Positions 18,346 to 33,848 are shown, numbered from the stretch's first letter. The stretch: DNA of 64,000 nucleotides from Nocardia sp. NBC_00508 (GCF_036346875.1 NZ_CP107852.1:2604001-2668000); one strand, 5' to 3'. Notes: generated from the sequence alone by a model not told the origin. Translations and numbers: made by a program.

Positions 18346-18514
18346 GAACTAGCCCCGTACCACGCAGATCGATATCCCGCGCGCGCACGCGCCGCCCGCG
18401 CAACGCGGCGCCCGCCGGAGCAGCCCCGCCTGCACTGATACCGGCACCTCGTCCTCCATCGCGCAGCACTCTCTTTCAACTGAGATTCGGCAAGCCAACC
18501 AAACTACCTTCCGA

Positions 18515-18533
18515 TAAGGCTAGCCTCACCTAC
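18515..18533. promoter_or_regulatory. iron-box-like palindrome serving the leftward adenylation-like gene
   Basis: TAAGGCTAGCCTCACCTA (18515-18532) matches the IdeR consensus at about 15 of 19 positions. It lies about 170 bp upstream of the start at 18345, in the divergent region shared with the binding-protein gene at 18644. Confidence 0.6.
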
Positions 18534-18567
18534 GCATCGGGGTGCGGTTGCCTCGAAGTTCGTTCAG

Positions 18568-18586
18568 ATAGGTTAGCCTTGGCTGA
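18568..18586. promoter_or_regulatory. iron-box-like palindrome serving the siderophore-binding lipoprotein gene
   Basis: ATAGGTTAGCCTTGGCTGA has a perfect left arm and a degraded right arm (about 14 of 19 matches). It lies 57 bp before the start of the gene at 18644. Confidence 0.6.
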
Positions 18587-18643
18587 CTTATTCGAGGCTC
18601 ACGGGAGCCGGTCGGGAGAGTCCGCGAAGGTAAGGGTGCAACG

Positions 18644-19624
18644 ATGAGTTCTGTTCGGACGTCCCGCAGGTGGACGCAGGTGGCAGTCGCCGTACTGACC
18701 GGCGCCCTGACGTTCGGAGTGGCCAGTTGTGGCTCGACGAGCGACGATTCGGGCCGGGGTGGCGAAGCGGTGACCATCACCCACGCGCGCGGCGAGACAA
18801 GGATCGAGGGAACCCCGCAGAAGATCGTCGCTCTCGGCAATCAATGGCTGGATACCGCATTAGCACTGGGCGTCGTGCCGGTCGCGTATCTCGACAATGT
18901 TGCGATGGCGTCCAAGAGCACACCGCCGTGGGAGCCGAAGTCCCTGGCGACCGCGAAGGCGCTCACCACGACCGGCAATCTGGCCGAACAGGTCGCGGCT
19001 GTGGAACCGGATCTGATCCTGGCCGATCCGTTCATCGCCGATCAGAAGACCTACGACGAGCTCTCCAAGGTGGCGCCGACCTTGCCCGGCCTGTCCGCGG
19101 CGTCGGTCGCGCCATGGCAGGAACAGGTCACCACCCTGGGCAAGGTGCTGCGTAAAGAGGACGCGGCGAACAGGGTCATCGCGGACGTGGAAGGCAAGAT
19201 CAACGCGATCAAGCAGGCGAACCCCGGGCTGACAGGCAGGACGTTTGTCAGCACGTGGCTGGCAGGCCCCACACAGCTGATGGTGCTGACCGACCCGAAT
19301 GACGGCTCCAGCAAGGTCTTCACGCAGCTGGGCCTGAGCATTCCCAAGAACCTCACCGATCTCCCTGCGGCACAGGGCCGCTTGGCGCTCTCGCCGGAGC
19401 GAGTCAACGAACTGAGGGCCGACCTGCTGTTGGCGGGCTACTCCGAAGGCATGGACGAGAAGTACCGGCAGCTGCCCGGATATGCCGAACTCCCCGCGGT
19501 GCGAAAGGGTTCGGTCGTGTTCCTGACCACTCAGGAGATCAGCGCGATCAACCAGCCGACCGCCTTGTCGGTGCCGTACATCCTGACCAAGTTGGAACCC
19601 GCCTTCGCCGCCGCGGCGAAATAA
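18644..19624 (+). CDS. iron-siderophore ABC transporter substrate-binding lipoprotein
   Basis: 326 residues from ATG 18644. A signal peptide ends in the lipobox FGVASC (Cys29), followed by a low-complexity linker. The mature part has the FecB/FepB-type type III periplasmic binding fold: KIVALGNQWLDTALALGVVP, VAAVEPDLILADPFI, then LPAVRKGSVVFLT near the C-terminus. It should capture ferric siderophore at the outer face of the membrane. No FecCD-type permease is encoded here, so it works either with a permease elsewhere or with the IrtAB-like pair at 37780-41363. An iron box precedes it and a hairpin follows it. Confidence 0.9.
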   Translation: MSSVRTSRRWTQVAVAVLTGALTFGVASCGSTSDDSGRGGEAVTITHARGETRIEGTPQKIVALGNQWLDTALALGVVPVAYLDNVAMASKSTPPWEPKSLATAKALTTTGNLAEQVAAVEPDLILADPFIADQKTYDELSKVAPTLPGLSAASVAPWQEQVTTLGKVLRKEDAANRVIADVEGKINAIKQANPGLTGRTFVSTWLAGPTQLMVLTDPNDGSSKVFTQLGLSIPKNLTDLPAAQGRLALSPERVNELRADLLLAGYSEGMDEKYRQLPGYAELPAVRKGSVVFLTTQEISAINQPTALSVPYILTKLEPAFAAAAK

Positions 19625-19642
19625 CCACGACCAAGACGCGAC

Positions 19643-19670
19643 CAGGGCCCCGCTGCCCGCTGGGGCCCTG
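19643..19670. terminator. hairpin terminator after the binding-protein gene
   Basis: CAGGGCCCC (19643-19651) pairs perfectly with GGGGCCCTG (19662-19670) across a 10-nt loop. It begins 18 bp after the lipoprotein stop, in the gap before the convergent NRPS end at 19847. There is no T-run, as is common in high-GC actinobacteria. Confidence 0.7.
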
Positions 19671-19846
19671 GGCCTTACCCTCGACAGCTCAGTGGGCGGT
19701 CCGCGCATTCGGTGGACCACCCCAGACCTGGTGCTGCCTCGCTCATCTCCGTTGCCGCACAGTGGCCTTCGTCCGATCCTCCGATAACATGCGAGCCCGC
19801 CGGTGGCATTCGGACTTCGCCGAAAGTGCCACCGGCCCACCTACAC

Positions 19847-24868
<5,022 letters not shown>

Positions 24869-24922
24869 GGTGGGTCCTTCGGGCTGTGGATTCGAATGGG
24901 TTGAGGCGGCGCGGTATCGCGG

Positions 24923-27900
24923 TCAGTCGGCGCCGAGGGCGACCGCGGACACCGCACGCTCGAGTGCCGCGACGGCGTCGTGCCAAAGCTCGGCGAGCCG
25001 GTCCACCTCCGCGGCGGTGAATACCGCCTCGCTCCAGCGCAGCATGGTGACCAGCTGCGGACCGGCCGCGGTGGCCCGCACCGCCGAGATGACGTCGAGC
25101 GCGTAGCGCAGCGGGAAGTCGGGCTCCGCGACGAGTGGAAGGCATTCGTGCAGCGCGAGTTCCGGGATCGGCGCCCACGGACGTCCGGCGCCGGACAGAT
25201 CGAAACGACCCAGGTAATCGAAGAGCACCTGCGGCTGGGGCGCATCGACCAGTTCCGGTGCCTCGTCGAGGTAGCGCAGCACGCCGTAGTCCACGCCGCC
25301 GTTCGGCAGCTCGGCCAGGTGTGTCGTGATGGTCTCCAGCAGCGCGGCGGCACGAGCTGGATCGGCCAGTGCCGTGGCCACATCCACGCCGTCGGCACCA
25401 ACGCCGAGCCGGGCGGGCACGATAGTGGTGAACCAGCCCACCGTGTGGGCGGAGTCGGCATCGGCACCGAGGACCGTGTCCTCTCTACCGTGTCCTTCCA
25501 GCGCGATACAGGCGCCCGCGGCGGCATCCTGGCCGCGCTCCGCGCGCCAGCTCGACACTGTCATGGTCAGCGCGGTGAGCAGGAACTCGCGCACCCCCGC
25601 GCCACCACCGATGCCGTCCAGGATCGCCGCGGTCGTCTCGGCGGTAGCGGGCACCGGGCGCACCCGATAGGAAGCCCAGGTGTCCGACCTGGGGTCGGGC
25701 ATCCGGGCGCCCAGGACAGGATCCGGCGCGGAGACCTGGCGCATCCAGTAGTCGCGCTGCGCCGAAACCTCCGCGGTGCCCGCACGTTCGTTCAGCAGCC
25801 TCGCCCACTGCCGGTAGCCGGTGTGCTCCACCGCCGCGGTCGGCGTGCGTCCCGCGACGATCTCGGCCCAGCCTGCGGCGAGATCGGCGGAGACGATGTG
25901 CCAGGAGACCGGGTCGATGGCCAGGTGGTGGATGGTGAGCAGCAGCACGTCGGGGGCACCGGACCTGACGAACCACACCGCGCGCACCAGATCGCCGGTG
26001 AACGGGTCGATCTCGTCGACCACCGCATGGCCGTGGGCGGCCAGTGTCGCCTCGAAGTCGGCTCCTTCGTCGACCCGGGAGAGGATCTGGTCGGCACGCA
26101 CGGTGCCCGGCTCGCGCGTGTGGAGCTCGTATCCCCCTGGGGTGTCGGCGAACCGGGCCCGCAGCATGTCGTGTCCATCGAGCAACGCCTGCAGCACAGC
26201 GGTCAGCCCGTCCTGATCTATGTCGGCGGGTAGCTCGAGCAGGTTGCTCAGTACCAGCCTGCGATAGCCCCCGTACTCGTGCATCCACGACACGATCGGA
26301 GTCGGATCCACCGCGCCGTAACCCGCCGAGGTCGACTCTCGTACGCGATCCGCGCCCGCATCGATCCGTGCGGCGAGCTCCCGGATCGTCGACGCGGTGA
26401 GGACCAGCTTCGGGCTGATCGACTTGCCTTCTCGCCGTAGCCGATTCACCAGCGTGATCGCCACGATGCTGTCGACACCGAGGCTGACCAGGTCGTCATC
26501 GATGCCGGGAACGGTGCCGCCGGACAGCTCGGCGACAGCGGCGCACAAGCCGCGTTCGGTAGCGGTGCGTGCCGGCGCCGAGGCTGCCCCGGCGCCGGCA
26601 GCCGTGTCCTCGGCGAGCGACGCGATCCGTGTGGTGTCGAGCTTTCCGTTGCTGGTCACCGGCAGTTGCTCGACGACAAGAATCCGGTGCGGCACCATAT
26701 AGCCGGGCAGCTGCTCGGCCAGCGCCGCGCGCAGCTGCGCGGCGACCAGACCGTCACCTACCGCGCAGGCGACCAGGCTGGGACCGCCGGCGCGGCGTAC
26801 CACGACAACCGCAGCCGCCCGCACGCCGGGAAGCGCGAGCAAGGCGGTCTCGATATCGCCGATCTCGATCCGATAGCCCCGGATCTTTACCTGGTCGTCT
26901 GCGCGGCCGAGGTAGGCGAGAGCACCGGAAGGCAAGCGCCGCACGAGGTCTCCGGTGCGATACATTCGCGCACCCGCGCGGAACGGATCCGCGACGAATC
27001 GATCGGCGGTGATTCCGGGCTTGCCGACGTATCCGCGCGTCAGCTGGGCGCCGGACAGGTATAGCTCTCCCACGACACCGGGCGGCATCGCCTGCAGGCG
27101 CGAATCGAGCACGTAGCCCGCCATCCCGGTAACCGGCAGGCCGATCGTCGGTTCCGCGTGGGCCTCCGTCACGGCGGCCACCACCGCCTCGACCGTGGTC
27201 TCCGTCGGCCCATAGCAGTTGTGCACCGCGGTACCGGGCAAGGCGCACAGCTGTTTCCACAGCGGTACGCCGATCGCCTCCCCGCCGAGCGCCAGGACCG
27301 ACAGCGGCGTCCGGCCCGCCTGAACCAGGCCTGCCGCCGCCAGCTGGGTGAACATCGACGGCGTCGTATCGATCATGTCCAACCCTTGGCGCACGATGCC
27401 GTCGACCAGCCGACTGGCGTCGCGCATCTCCTCGGCGTCGAACAGGTGGATCGCGTGGCCGTCCAGCAGGCCGATCAGCGGCTGCCAGGAGGCGTCGAAG
27501 CTCAACGACCAGGCATGCGCGATGCGCAGTGCTCTGCCGAGCCGGGCGACAGCGGGCCGGTAGACCCGATCGCGGTGGTCGGCGAAATAACTCACCAAAG
27601 ACGCATGGGTACCCATGACGCCCTTCGGCTCTCCGGTCGATCCCGACGTGAAGATCAAGTAAGCGCATCGGTCCGGCGAACCCGCCACCGGCGTGGCGAC
27701 CGGCAGGTCTTCCGACAGTGTGTCCAACACCAGCGTCTGCGGTAGATCGGCGATGTCGTAGAGCGCGCCCGGCTGCGCGGAGTCTCGCAGGATCAACCGT
27801 GGCCGTGCCTGCCGGAGAATGGATTCGATGCGTGCGGCGGGCAGATCGATATCCACCGGAACGTAGGCGGCGCCCGCGGAAAGCACGGCGAGAATCGCCA

Positions 27901-29452
27901 CGATCGACCGCGCGGACCTCGGCATGGCCAGCGCGACGACATCCTCGGGGCCGACCCCGTGTGCGGTCAGCACGCCGGATAATCGCCCGGCCGCATCGGA
28001 TAATTGGCGGTAGGTGAGGCTTTCGTCCGTGGTGCTCAGAGCGACGGCTTCCGGGGTGGCCGCGACTCGACGGGCGAACAGTTCCGGCACGTCGTGTCCA
28101 CGCACGTCCGTCGCTGGGTCGGCGGGCGGTTGTGGCTGCTCGCCCGGCAGCAGGATGTCGAAGGCGTCCTGCCCACGCTCGCCGACCTCGGGCAGTTGGC
28201 GCAGCACCGAGAGCAGCCGGTCGCCGATATCGTGGCCGGACAACGCACCGAGTGCGGCCGCCACCTCCTCGACCACCACGACGAGCTGCCCCTGATAGAC
28301 GAACGACGTCACCGCCAGCGGGTAGTGGGTGAGGCTCTCCGAGGTGATCGGCCGGAATCGCGTGCCGTCCGCGGTGACCGTGGGTCGCAGTACGTCGCTC
28401 ATCGGCGCGTTCTCGAACACGAAGAGCGTGTCGAACAGCGTGCCCGCGCCCACTGCCCGTTGAATCGAGGAAAGGCTGACATAAGCCAGATCTCGCATGG
28501 CAGCGGACTCCCGCTGCCAGGCGAGCATGGCCTCGACCCCGGACTTGCTGTCGTCCAAGCGAATCCGGATCGGGATCGTGTTGATGAACAACCCGATCAT
28601 GGTTTCCACGCCGGTCAGTTCGTCCGGGCGACCGGAAACGGTGGTGCCGAAGACCACGTCCGCCCGGTCGGTCAACCTGCCGAGCAGCACCGCCCAGGCG
28701 TACTGCACGACGGTGTTCATGGTGAGGCCGTTGGTACGCGCCCAAGCGGTCAGCCGGTCGGTGTCGGCGACGTCCAGCGTTAGCGTGTGGATCTCCGGAA
28801 CGGTTGTGTTCACGGCACCGTCGGTGCGGTCGGCGAGGATGAGAGGGTCGACACTTGCCAGGTATTCGGTCCAGCTGTGGATCGCCGCCCCTGTGTCGCG
28901 CGCGGCCAGCCAGCCGATGTAGTCCCGGTACGGGCGGGGCCCGGGAAGGGCGTCGGCCTGCGCACCGGTCTCGTACAAGCCATAGAGCTCGCGGAAGAAG
29001 ACGCCGAGCGACCACCCGTCCAGCAGAATGTGGTGCGCCGTGATGATCAGCCGCCGGGTGTCGTCCGGGAGGGTCACCAGCAGCATCCGCAGCAGAGGGC
29101 CACGAGCCAGGTCGAAGGGACGGCGCGCTTGCGCCGCGATGATCTCCTCGAGTTCGGTGGGCGCGGCACTGCGTTCCACCCACGGCAGCTCCGCGGCGGT
29201 CGGCACGATCTGGACCGGCCGCGGCAGATCCTGGTCCCAGAAGGAGGCCCTCAGATTGGGGTGTCGCCGCAGGATCGCATCGGCGCTACGGTGCAGCAGC
29301 GCGGCATCGAGCGGTCCGGTGATCTCCAGCACGAACTGCACGGCGTAGAGATCGCCCTCCCCGGCCAGCCTGGCCAGCGAGAAGAGGCCCTCCTGCAACG
29401 GGCTCAACGCGAGCACGTCCTCGATCTGCGGCGCGTGCGTACTTTCCGGCAT
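24923..29452 (-). CDS. mbtF: MbtF-like NRPS: C-A-PCP-E, predicted lysine-activating
   Basis: 1509 residues from ATG 29452. Domains: condensation (about 12-430; HHILLDGWS near 139), adenylation (about 460-960; FTSGSTGEPKG, NCYGPTE), carrier (LGVDSIVAI, near 990), and a C-terminal epimerization-type condensation domain (about 1045-1500; HHLAIDPVSW near 1177). Specificity residues read by hand begin D-A-Q-D and include a late Glu, the kind of acidic pocket seen for lysine. In mycobactin-type pathways MbtF adds the terminal N-hydroxylysine that becomes the cyclic hydroxamate (cobactin). It lies 12 bp from the AT-KR-ACP gene and 54 bp from the next NRPS. Confidence 0.9.
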   Translation of the reverse strand: MPESTHAPQIEDVLALSPLQEGLFSLARLAGEGDLYAVQFVLEITGPLDAALLHRSADAILRRHPNLRASFWDQDLPRPVQIVPTAAELPWVERSAAPTELEEIIAAQARRPFDLARGPLLRMLLVTLPDDTRRLIITAHHILLDGWSLGVFFRELYGLYETGAQADALPGPRPYRDYIGWLAARDTGAAIHSWTEYLASVDPLILADRTDGAVNTTVPEIHTLTLDVADTDRLTAWARTNGLTMNTVVQYAWAVLLGRLTDRADVVFGTTVSGRPDELTGVETMIGLFINTIPIRIRLDDSKSGVEAMLAWQRESAAMRDLAYVSLSSIQRAVGAGTLFDTLFVFENAPMSDVLRPTVTADGTRFRPITSESLTHYPLAVTSFVYQGQLVVVVEEVAAALGALSGHDIGDRLLSVLRQLPEVGERGQDAFDILLPGEQPQPPADPATDVRGHDVPELFARRVAATPEAVALSTTDESLTYRQLSDAAGRLSGVLTAHGVGPEDVVALAMPRSARSIVAILAVLSAGAAYVPVDIDLPAARIESILRQARPRLILRDSAQPGALYDIADLPQTLVLDTLSEDLPVATPVAGSPDRCAYLIFTSGSTGEPKGVMGTHASLVSYFADHRDRVYRPAVARLGRALRIAHAWSLSFDASWQPLIGLLDGHAIHLFDAEEMRDASRLVDGIVRQGLDMIDTTPSMFTQLAAAGLVQAGRTPLSVLALGGEAIGVPLWKQLCALPGTAVHNCYGPTETTVEAVVAAVTEAHAEPTIGLPVTGMAGYVLDSRLQAMPPGVVGELYLSGAQLTRGYVGKPGITADRFVADPFRAGARMYRTGDLVRRLPSGALAYLGRADDQVKIRGYRIEIGDIETALLALPGVRAAAVVVVRRAGGPSLVACAVGDGLVAAQLRAALAEQLPGYMVPHRILVVEQLPVTSNGKLDTTRIASLAEDTAAGAGAASAPARTATERGLCAAVAELSGGTVPGIDDDLVSLGVDSIVAITLVNRLRREGKSISPKLVLTASTIRELAARIDAGADRVRESTSAGYGAVDPTPIVSWMHEYGGYRRLVLSNLLELPADIDQDGLTAVLQALLDGHDMLRARFADTPGGYELHTREPGTVRADQILSRVDEGADFEATLAAHGHAVVDEIDPFTGDLVRAVWFVRSGAPDVLLLTIHHLAIDPVSWHIVSADLAAGWAEIVAGRTPTAAVEHTGYRQWARLLNERAGTAEVSAQRDYWMRQVSAPDPVLGARMPDPRSDTWASYRVRPVPATAETTAAILDGIGGGAGVREFLLTALTMTVSSWRAERGQDAAAGACIALEGHGREDTVLGADADSAHTVGWFTTIVPARLGVGADGVDVATALADPARAAALLETITTHLAELPNGGVDYGVLRYLDEAPELVDAPQPQVLFDYLGRFDLSGAGRPWAPIPELALHECLPLVAEPDFPLRYALDVISAVRATAAGPQLVTMLRWSEAVFTAAEVDRLAELWHDAVAALERAVSAVALGAD

Positions 29453-29464
29453 AGCGGAGCCTCC

Positions 29465-32400
29465 TCAGCCTTGGTTCTCGGACACGAGCAGCACCACGTC
29501 GTCGAGCGACGCACCGCGCAGAATCGCCGCCGCCGAAACGTCGCGATCCAGGGCGGCCTTGATCGCGGTACGCAGGTCCACCGCTTGCAGCGAGTCGATG
29601 CCGAGCGCCACCAGCGGGATCGAGCCGTCGATCTCCTCGGTGCCGTCGCCGCCCATCACCCGGTCGAGTTCGCGGCGCACGATCTGTGCGAGATCCACCG
29701 TCACCGGCGCCGATACCGCGGCGGCAGGGACGGCGGTCTGCACCGAGACAGCGGGCGAGGCGGGCGCCGAAGACCCAGGTGGCGGCGCGATTTCCGGGAA
29801 AACCCTCGCCATGCCGGTTGTCTCGGCAATCTGGCGCAATCGCGTCCAATCCGCCGAAAGCACAATGCTGTTGCGGTCGCGATTCGCGAAACCTGCGGCC
29901 ACGGCCGCCGCGGGCGCCATCGGCAGCAGACCGGCTCCGGCGACGCGGCTGTGCAGCTCGGCCTGCTCGGGCAGCTCCCACAGTCCCCACTGCACCGCGA
30001 CACAGTCGCGCCGCTCGGCACGCAGTCGCACGGCGAGGGCGTCGAGCATGCGATTGGCGCCCGCGTACAGCGCCTGCCCGCGGCCGCCGAGGGTCGCCGC
30101 GAACGAAGAGCACAGCAGAACCGTGCAGTCCTCGGCCAGCGGCACAGTGCGCAGCACCTCGTCGAGCCCACGCACCTTCGCGGCTGTCGCGGCGGCTACG
30201 GCCGCCGAATCCAATTCGGTCCATACGTAATCGACCGCCGCGTGCACCAGGACGCGAACCGGCCGTTCGGCGTAGCGCGCCGCCAACTCCGCCACCGCGG
30301 TCGAATCGGTGATATCGCAGGCAACCACGGCGATCTCGGCCGGGCCCAGCGCGCGGATCGCACGCAGCCGTTCGGTCAACGCCGGTGTTTCGCCCGCGCG
30401 GTTCACCAGTGTGATGCGGCCCGCACCGGCGCGGCAGAGCTGCTCGCAGAACCGCAGACCGACATGACCGGTGCCCCCGAGGATCAGGACCTCTCGAAGA
30501 TCCGGTGTGGTCGCCGTTCCACGGTCCTCCTCGGCGACGAGGCGCTTGACGTACAGCTTGCCGTCGCGCACTGCGAGTTCGGGCTCGTCCGCGACATGGA
30601 TCGCGTCGATGATCCTGTCCGCCAGTACCCGAGGATCCTGCGCCGCGGCGTCCCCGGGGAGATCTACGTGCCGGAACGCGACACCGAGATGCTCGAGGCC
30701 GAGCGATCGGAACGCCGCCGCCGCGGCGGCATGGCCGGAGGCGGGGATCTCGTCCGGTCCCACCGCCTCGGCTCCCGTTGTCACCAGCCAGCATTCGGTG
30801 ACGCCGCGGGCGAAGCCGGGCAGGCGCTGCATCGTCGCCGCGAACTCGGTGAGTTCGCCGACGGCCTCCTGCTGGTCCGTCGCGGGACTGGTCGGCAGCA
30901 GCACCATAACGGCATCGGTCTCCGCGGCGGCGTCCCCGTCCGAGATCTCGGCACCGTAGCGCGCGGCCCGGGCAGCCAGGGCCGCGGCCAACTCCGCGCT
31001 GCGCTCGTCGTGCCCCGTGAGCAGCACCCGACGCGGCTCGGCGGGCGAGCGCTGCGCCAACCTGGTCCATTCCTCGACCAGACGCGTCGGCGCGGCTTCG
31101 TCCTCCGGCGCCGGATCCAGCTGGGCCGACCGATACGACGCCCACAACTTCTTCGGGTTCAGCACCGTCGACGGGAAATCACGCAGCGGCAACGCCGGAG
31201 TCCCTCCCGACGACGCGATACGCAGGCAATCCCATGGGTAGTTCAGATCGTGCACCGCGACCTCGGCGAGATTACGAGTGAACTCGCCCAGCCCGGTGGC
31301 GGTGCGCAGCGATGTGCCGACCACGCGGAAGTCACGCGAACTCGGTCCGGGCTCCGACTCGACCAGCGCCAGATTGTCCTGAAGCACCAATTGCAGTGTC
31401 GGGTGCTCGGCAATCTCCACGAAGGTGTCCACCTGTTGCGCCGCCGCTGTAACCGCGCAATCGAACCGGACTCGATTGCGCATGTTCCAGTACCAGTACT
31501 CCCGCTGGGACAACTCCGGTGTGACCGCATTCCCGAGAGTCGCTCCGTAGCAGGTGATCTCACTCGACCGGAAGGTGGCGTCCGCCAGCTCATCGACCAG
31601 TGCCCGCTCGAATTCCGCTCGCAGCCGGGTCATCACAGAGGTGTGTGCGGGAAAGGAAACCTCGATCGCCTTGGCGAAGCGACCCTGTTCGGTCGCACTC
31701 GCGACCAAGTCGCCGATCGTGGCACGCTCCCCCGCCACGGCAACCAGTTGCGGCGAGTTGACCACGGCCACCTCGGCCCAACCCGAATGGCGAGCCAGCA
31801 GCGCCTCGCAATGCTCGCGGTCAGTGCCCAGCACCGCCATCGCGTAGTCGCCCGATGCGACCTGTTCGATGATCGCCGCCCGATGCGCGACCACGAGCAC
31901 GGCGTCGCGCAGTGGCATCGTTCCCGCGACCACACAGGCCGCGAGCTCGCCTTGGCTGTGCCCGACCGTCGCGGCCGGGTGTACGCCGACCGCCTGCCAC
32001 ATCGCGGCGAGGCCGAGCATGTGGAACATCCTGGCGGGCTGGAGTTCCACCAACGTGTCGGCGTAATCCCCTGCGTCGCCGAGTAGGTAATGCACCGGTC
32101 CGAGGTGTCCGTGGCGCTCTTCGTACAGCGCGGAGCATTCGTCCACCGCGGCCCGGTAGACCGGCGACAGGTCGTAGTACAGCCGGCCCATACCGGGATG
32201 CTGGCTGCCCTGGCCGGGAAAGACGAATCCGATCCGGCGGGAGGTGGCCGGACCGTTCGAGCCCACCACCGCCTCATGTGCTGCGGCGTCCACCACGGCC
32301 CGCAACGCGTCCAGCAATTCCGCCTGGTCGGTCACCATCGCTAGCGCGCGGTATCGGCGCGGAGACCGTGTGCGCAGCAGCATGTCAGCCACACGATCGG

Positions 32401-32524
32401 GAGTCACGCGCGGCCGGCCGGCCAGATAGGCCAGGATCGCCGCGGCCTCGGCGCGTAGTCCGGTCGCGGTATCCGACGACAGCAGCACCGGGACGGTGCC
32501 GTCGGGCAGACGATAGTCAGACAT
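29465..32524 (-). CDS. mbtD: MbtD-like polyketide synthase: AT-KR-ACP
   Basis: 1019 residues from ATG 32524 (MSDYRLPDG), overlapping the KS stop by 8 bp; the frame is open to 32614 but that part is antisense-like. Domains: acyltransferase (VFPGQGSQHPGMGR, then active-site GHSQGE near 188), ketoreductase (ILGGTGHVGLRF near 683) and a C-terminal acyl carrier (LGIDSLQAVDL near 975). It lacks a ketosynthase, which is supplied by the separate upstream gene, the same split as MbtC/MbtD. Together they would add a malonate-derived unit reduced to a beta-hydroxy acid, the ester-linked spacer between the two lysine units. Confidence 0.92.
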   Translation of the reverse strand: MSDYRLPDGTVPVLLSSDTATGLRAEAAAILAYLAGRPRVTPDRVADMLLRTRSPRRYRALAMVTDQAELLDALRAVVDAAAHEAVVGSNGPATSRRIGFVFPGQGSQHPGMGRLYYDLSPVYRAAVDECSALYEERHGHLGPVHYLLGDAGDYADTLVELQPARMFHMLGLAAMWQAVGVHPAATVGHSQGELAACVVAGTMPLRDAVLVVAHRAAIIEQVASGDYAMAVLGTDREHCEALLARHSGWAEVAVVNSPQLVAVAGERATIGDLVASATEQGRFAKAIEVSFPAHTSVMTRLRAEFERALVDELADATFRSSEITCYGATLGNAVTPELSQREYWYWNMRNRVRFDCAVTAAAQQVDTFVEIAEHPTLQLVLQDNLALVESEPGPSSRDFRVVGTSLRTATGLGEFTRNLAEVAVHDLNYPWDCLRIASSGGTPALPLRDFPSTVLNPKKLWASYRSAQLDPAPEDEAAPTRLVEEWTRLAQRSPAEPRRVLLTGHDERSAELAAALAARAARYGAEISDGDAAAETDAVMVLLPTSPATDQQEAVGELTEFAATMQRLPGFARGVTECWLVTTGAEAVGPDEIPASGHAAAAAAFRSLGLEHLGVAFRHVDLPGDAAAQDPRVLADRIIDAIHVADEPELAVRDGKLYVKRLVAEEDRGTATTPDLREVLILGGTGHVGLRFCEQLCRAGAGRITLVNRAGETPALTERLRAIRALGPAEIAVVACDITDSTAVAELAARYAERPVRVLVHAAVDYVWTELDSAAVAAATAAKVRGLDEVLRTVPLAEDCTVLLCSSFAATLGGRGQALYAGANRMLDALAVRLRAERRDCVAVQWGLWELPEQAELHSRVAGAGLLPMAPAAAVAAGFANRDRNSIVLSADWTRLRQIAETTGMARVFPEIAPPPGSSAPASPAVSVQTAVPAAAVSAPVTVDLAQIVRRELDRVMGGDGTEEIDGSIPLVALGIDSLQAVDLRTAIKAALDRDVSAAAILRGASLDDVVLLVSENQG

Positions 32525-33848
32525 CGACGTCCTCCTCGAGGACCGGCATGGCAAGAACCGCGTGTGCATTGGTACCGATGACGCCGAAGGACGACACCGC
32601 TCCATAGCGGACACCGTCTACCGGCTCCCACGGCTCGAATTTCGTCGCCAGCCGAAGGCTGGTCGCGTTCCAGTCGACCGCCTCGGTCGGATTGTCCGAC
32701 CACAGGCTCGGCGCTATGTGGCCGTGCGCACCGCACAGCAGCACTTTGATCAAGCCGAGAATGCCCGAAGCCGCCTGCGCGTGCCCGATATTCGACTTGA
32801 CCGATCCGAGCTTCGCACCACCATCGGTCCGAGTCGGCGAACCGTAGGTCTTGATCAACGCCGCGAGTTCGGCGGGATCACCGACCGGCGTGCCGGTACC
32901 GTGGCCTTCGACCAAGCCGACCAGCTCGGCCGGAATGCCCGCGACGGACAGCGCGTCCCGAATCAGGCGTTCCTGGGCTGCCGTGCTCGGGACGGCCAGT
33001 GGCGCGCCCTTGCCGTTGTGGTTGACCCGGGAGCCGAGCAGGCGCCCGTAGATTCGATGCCCCAGGCTGCGCGCCCTCGACTCCCGTTCCAGCACGATCA
33101 CTCCCGCGCCCTCACCCCACAGCGTCCCGCTGCTGTCGGCGGAGTAGGGACGACAGTGGCCGTCGCTGGACAGGGCATTGTTCTTGGAGAACTCGATGAA
33201 CATGCCCGGCGAACCCATCACGCAGATACCACCGGCCAGTGCCCAGTCGCAATCGCCCGCCCGGATGGCCACCGCGGCCTGATGCACCGCGGTCAGCGAG
33301 CCGGCACAAGTCGTATCGACGCTGATCGAGGGGCCGAGCAGTCCGAGACTGTGCGATATCCGCCCCGCCACCGCGCCGAGCGCCGACCCGGTCAGCCGGA
33401 ATCCGCTGTGGTCACTGACGTCCGCCATCCGCGGGCCGTACTCCAGCACCGAGACACCCATCCAGCAACCTGCACCGTCGCCGTCCAGCGCGGCAGGATT
33501 GAGCCCGGCATCCTCCACCGCGCGCCACGCGACGCGCATCGCAACCCGCTGCTGCGGATCCATGGCTATCGCTTCGCGAGGAGTGATCCCGAAGAAGGCC
33601 GGATCGAATTCCGCCGCTGTGCTCAGGAATCCGCCTGCATCAGGGATATCGGACCAGCCCGGTGTGCGACCGAGGGCACGCAGCCGCGCCAGCGGCCATT
33701 CCCGGTCCCGAGGCAACGGCCCGATGAGTTCTCGTGATTCGGCCAGCGCCGACCAGTACGAACGCGGACTATCGATTCCCCCCGGAGCCTCCACCGCCAT
33801 TCCGACAATGACGACGGGGTCTTCACCCCCGATAACAGATCCTGCCAT
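32517..33848 (-). CDS. mbtC: MbtC-like beta-ketoacyl synthase
   Basis: 443 residues from ATG 33848. A complete stand-alone ketosynthase: VVIVGMAVEAPGG at the start, the active-site Cys in VDTTCAGSL (near 180), and the two catalytic His residues in EGHGTGTPVGDP (near 314) and NIGHAQAASG (near 355). The nucleophile region reads TTCAG instead of the common TACSS. It partners with the AT-KR-ACP protein encoded by the overlapping next gene. Confidence 0.93.
   Translation of the reverse strand: MAGSVIGGEDPVVIVGMAVEAPGGIDSPRSYWSALAESRELIGPLPRDREWPLARLRALGRTPGWSDIPDAGGFLSTAAEFDPAFFGITPREAIAMDPQQRVAMRVAWRAVEDAGLNPAALDGDGAGCWMGVSVLEYGPRMADVSDHSGFRLTGSALGAVAGRISHSLGLLGPSISVDTTCAGSLTAVHQAAVAIRAGDCDWALAGGICVMGSPGMFIEFSKNNALSSDGHCRPYSADSSGTLWGEGAGVIVLERESRARSLGHRIYGRLLGSRVNHNGKGAPLAVPSTAAQERLIRDALSVAGIPAELVGLVEGHGTGTPVGDPAELAALIKTYGSPTRTDGGAKLGSVKSNIGHAQAASGILGLIKVLLCGAHGHIAPSLWSDNPTEAVDWNATSLRLATKFEPWEPVDGVRYGAVSSFGVIGTNAHAVLAMPVLEEDVDV

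Noticed and set aside
18349..18459. 36-codon frame ending in TAG one codon before, and in frame with, the degenerate adenylation gene
   Set aside because: The peptide resembles no NRPS or MbtH sequence; it could be a lost N-terminal extension but there is no evidence for translation or readthrough.
28787..32086. 1099-codon open frame on the plus strand
   Set aside because: It is antisense to the NRPS and AT-KR-ACP genes, rich in Arg/Gln/His with no domain; a typical high-GC shadow.
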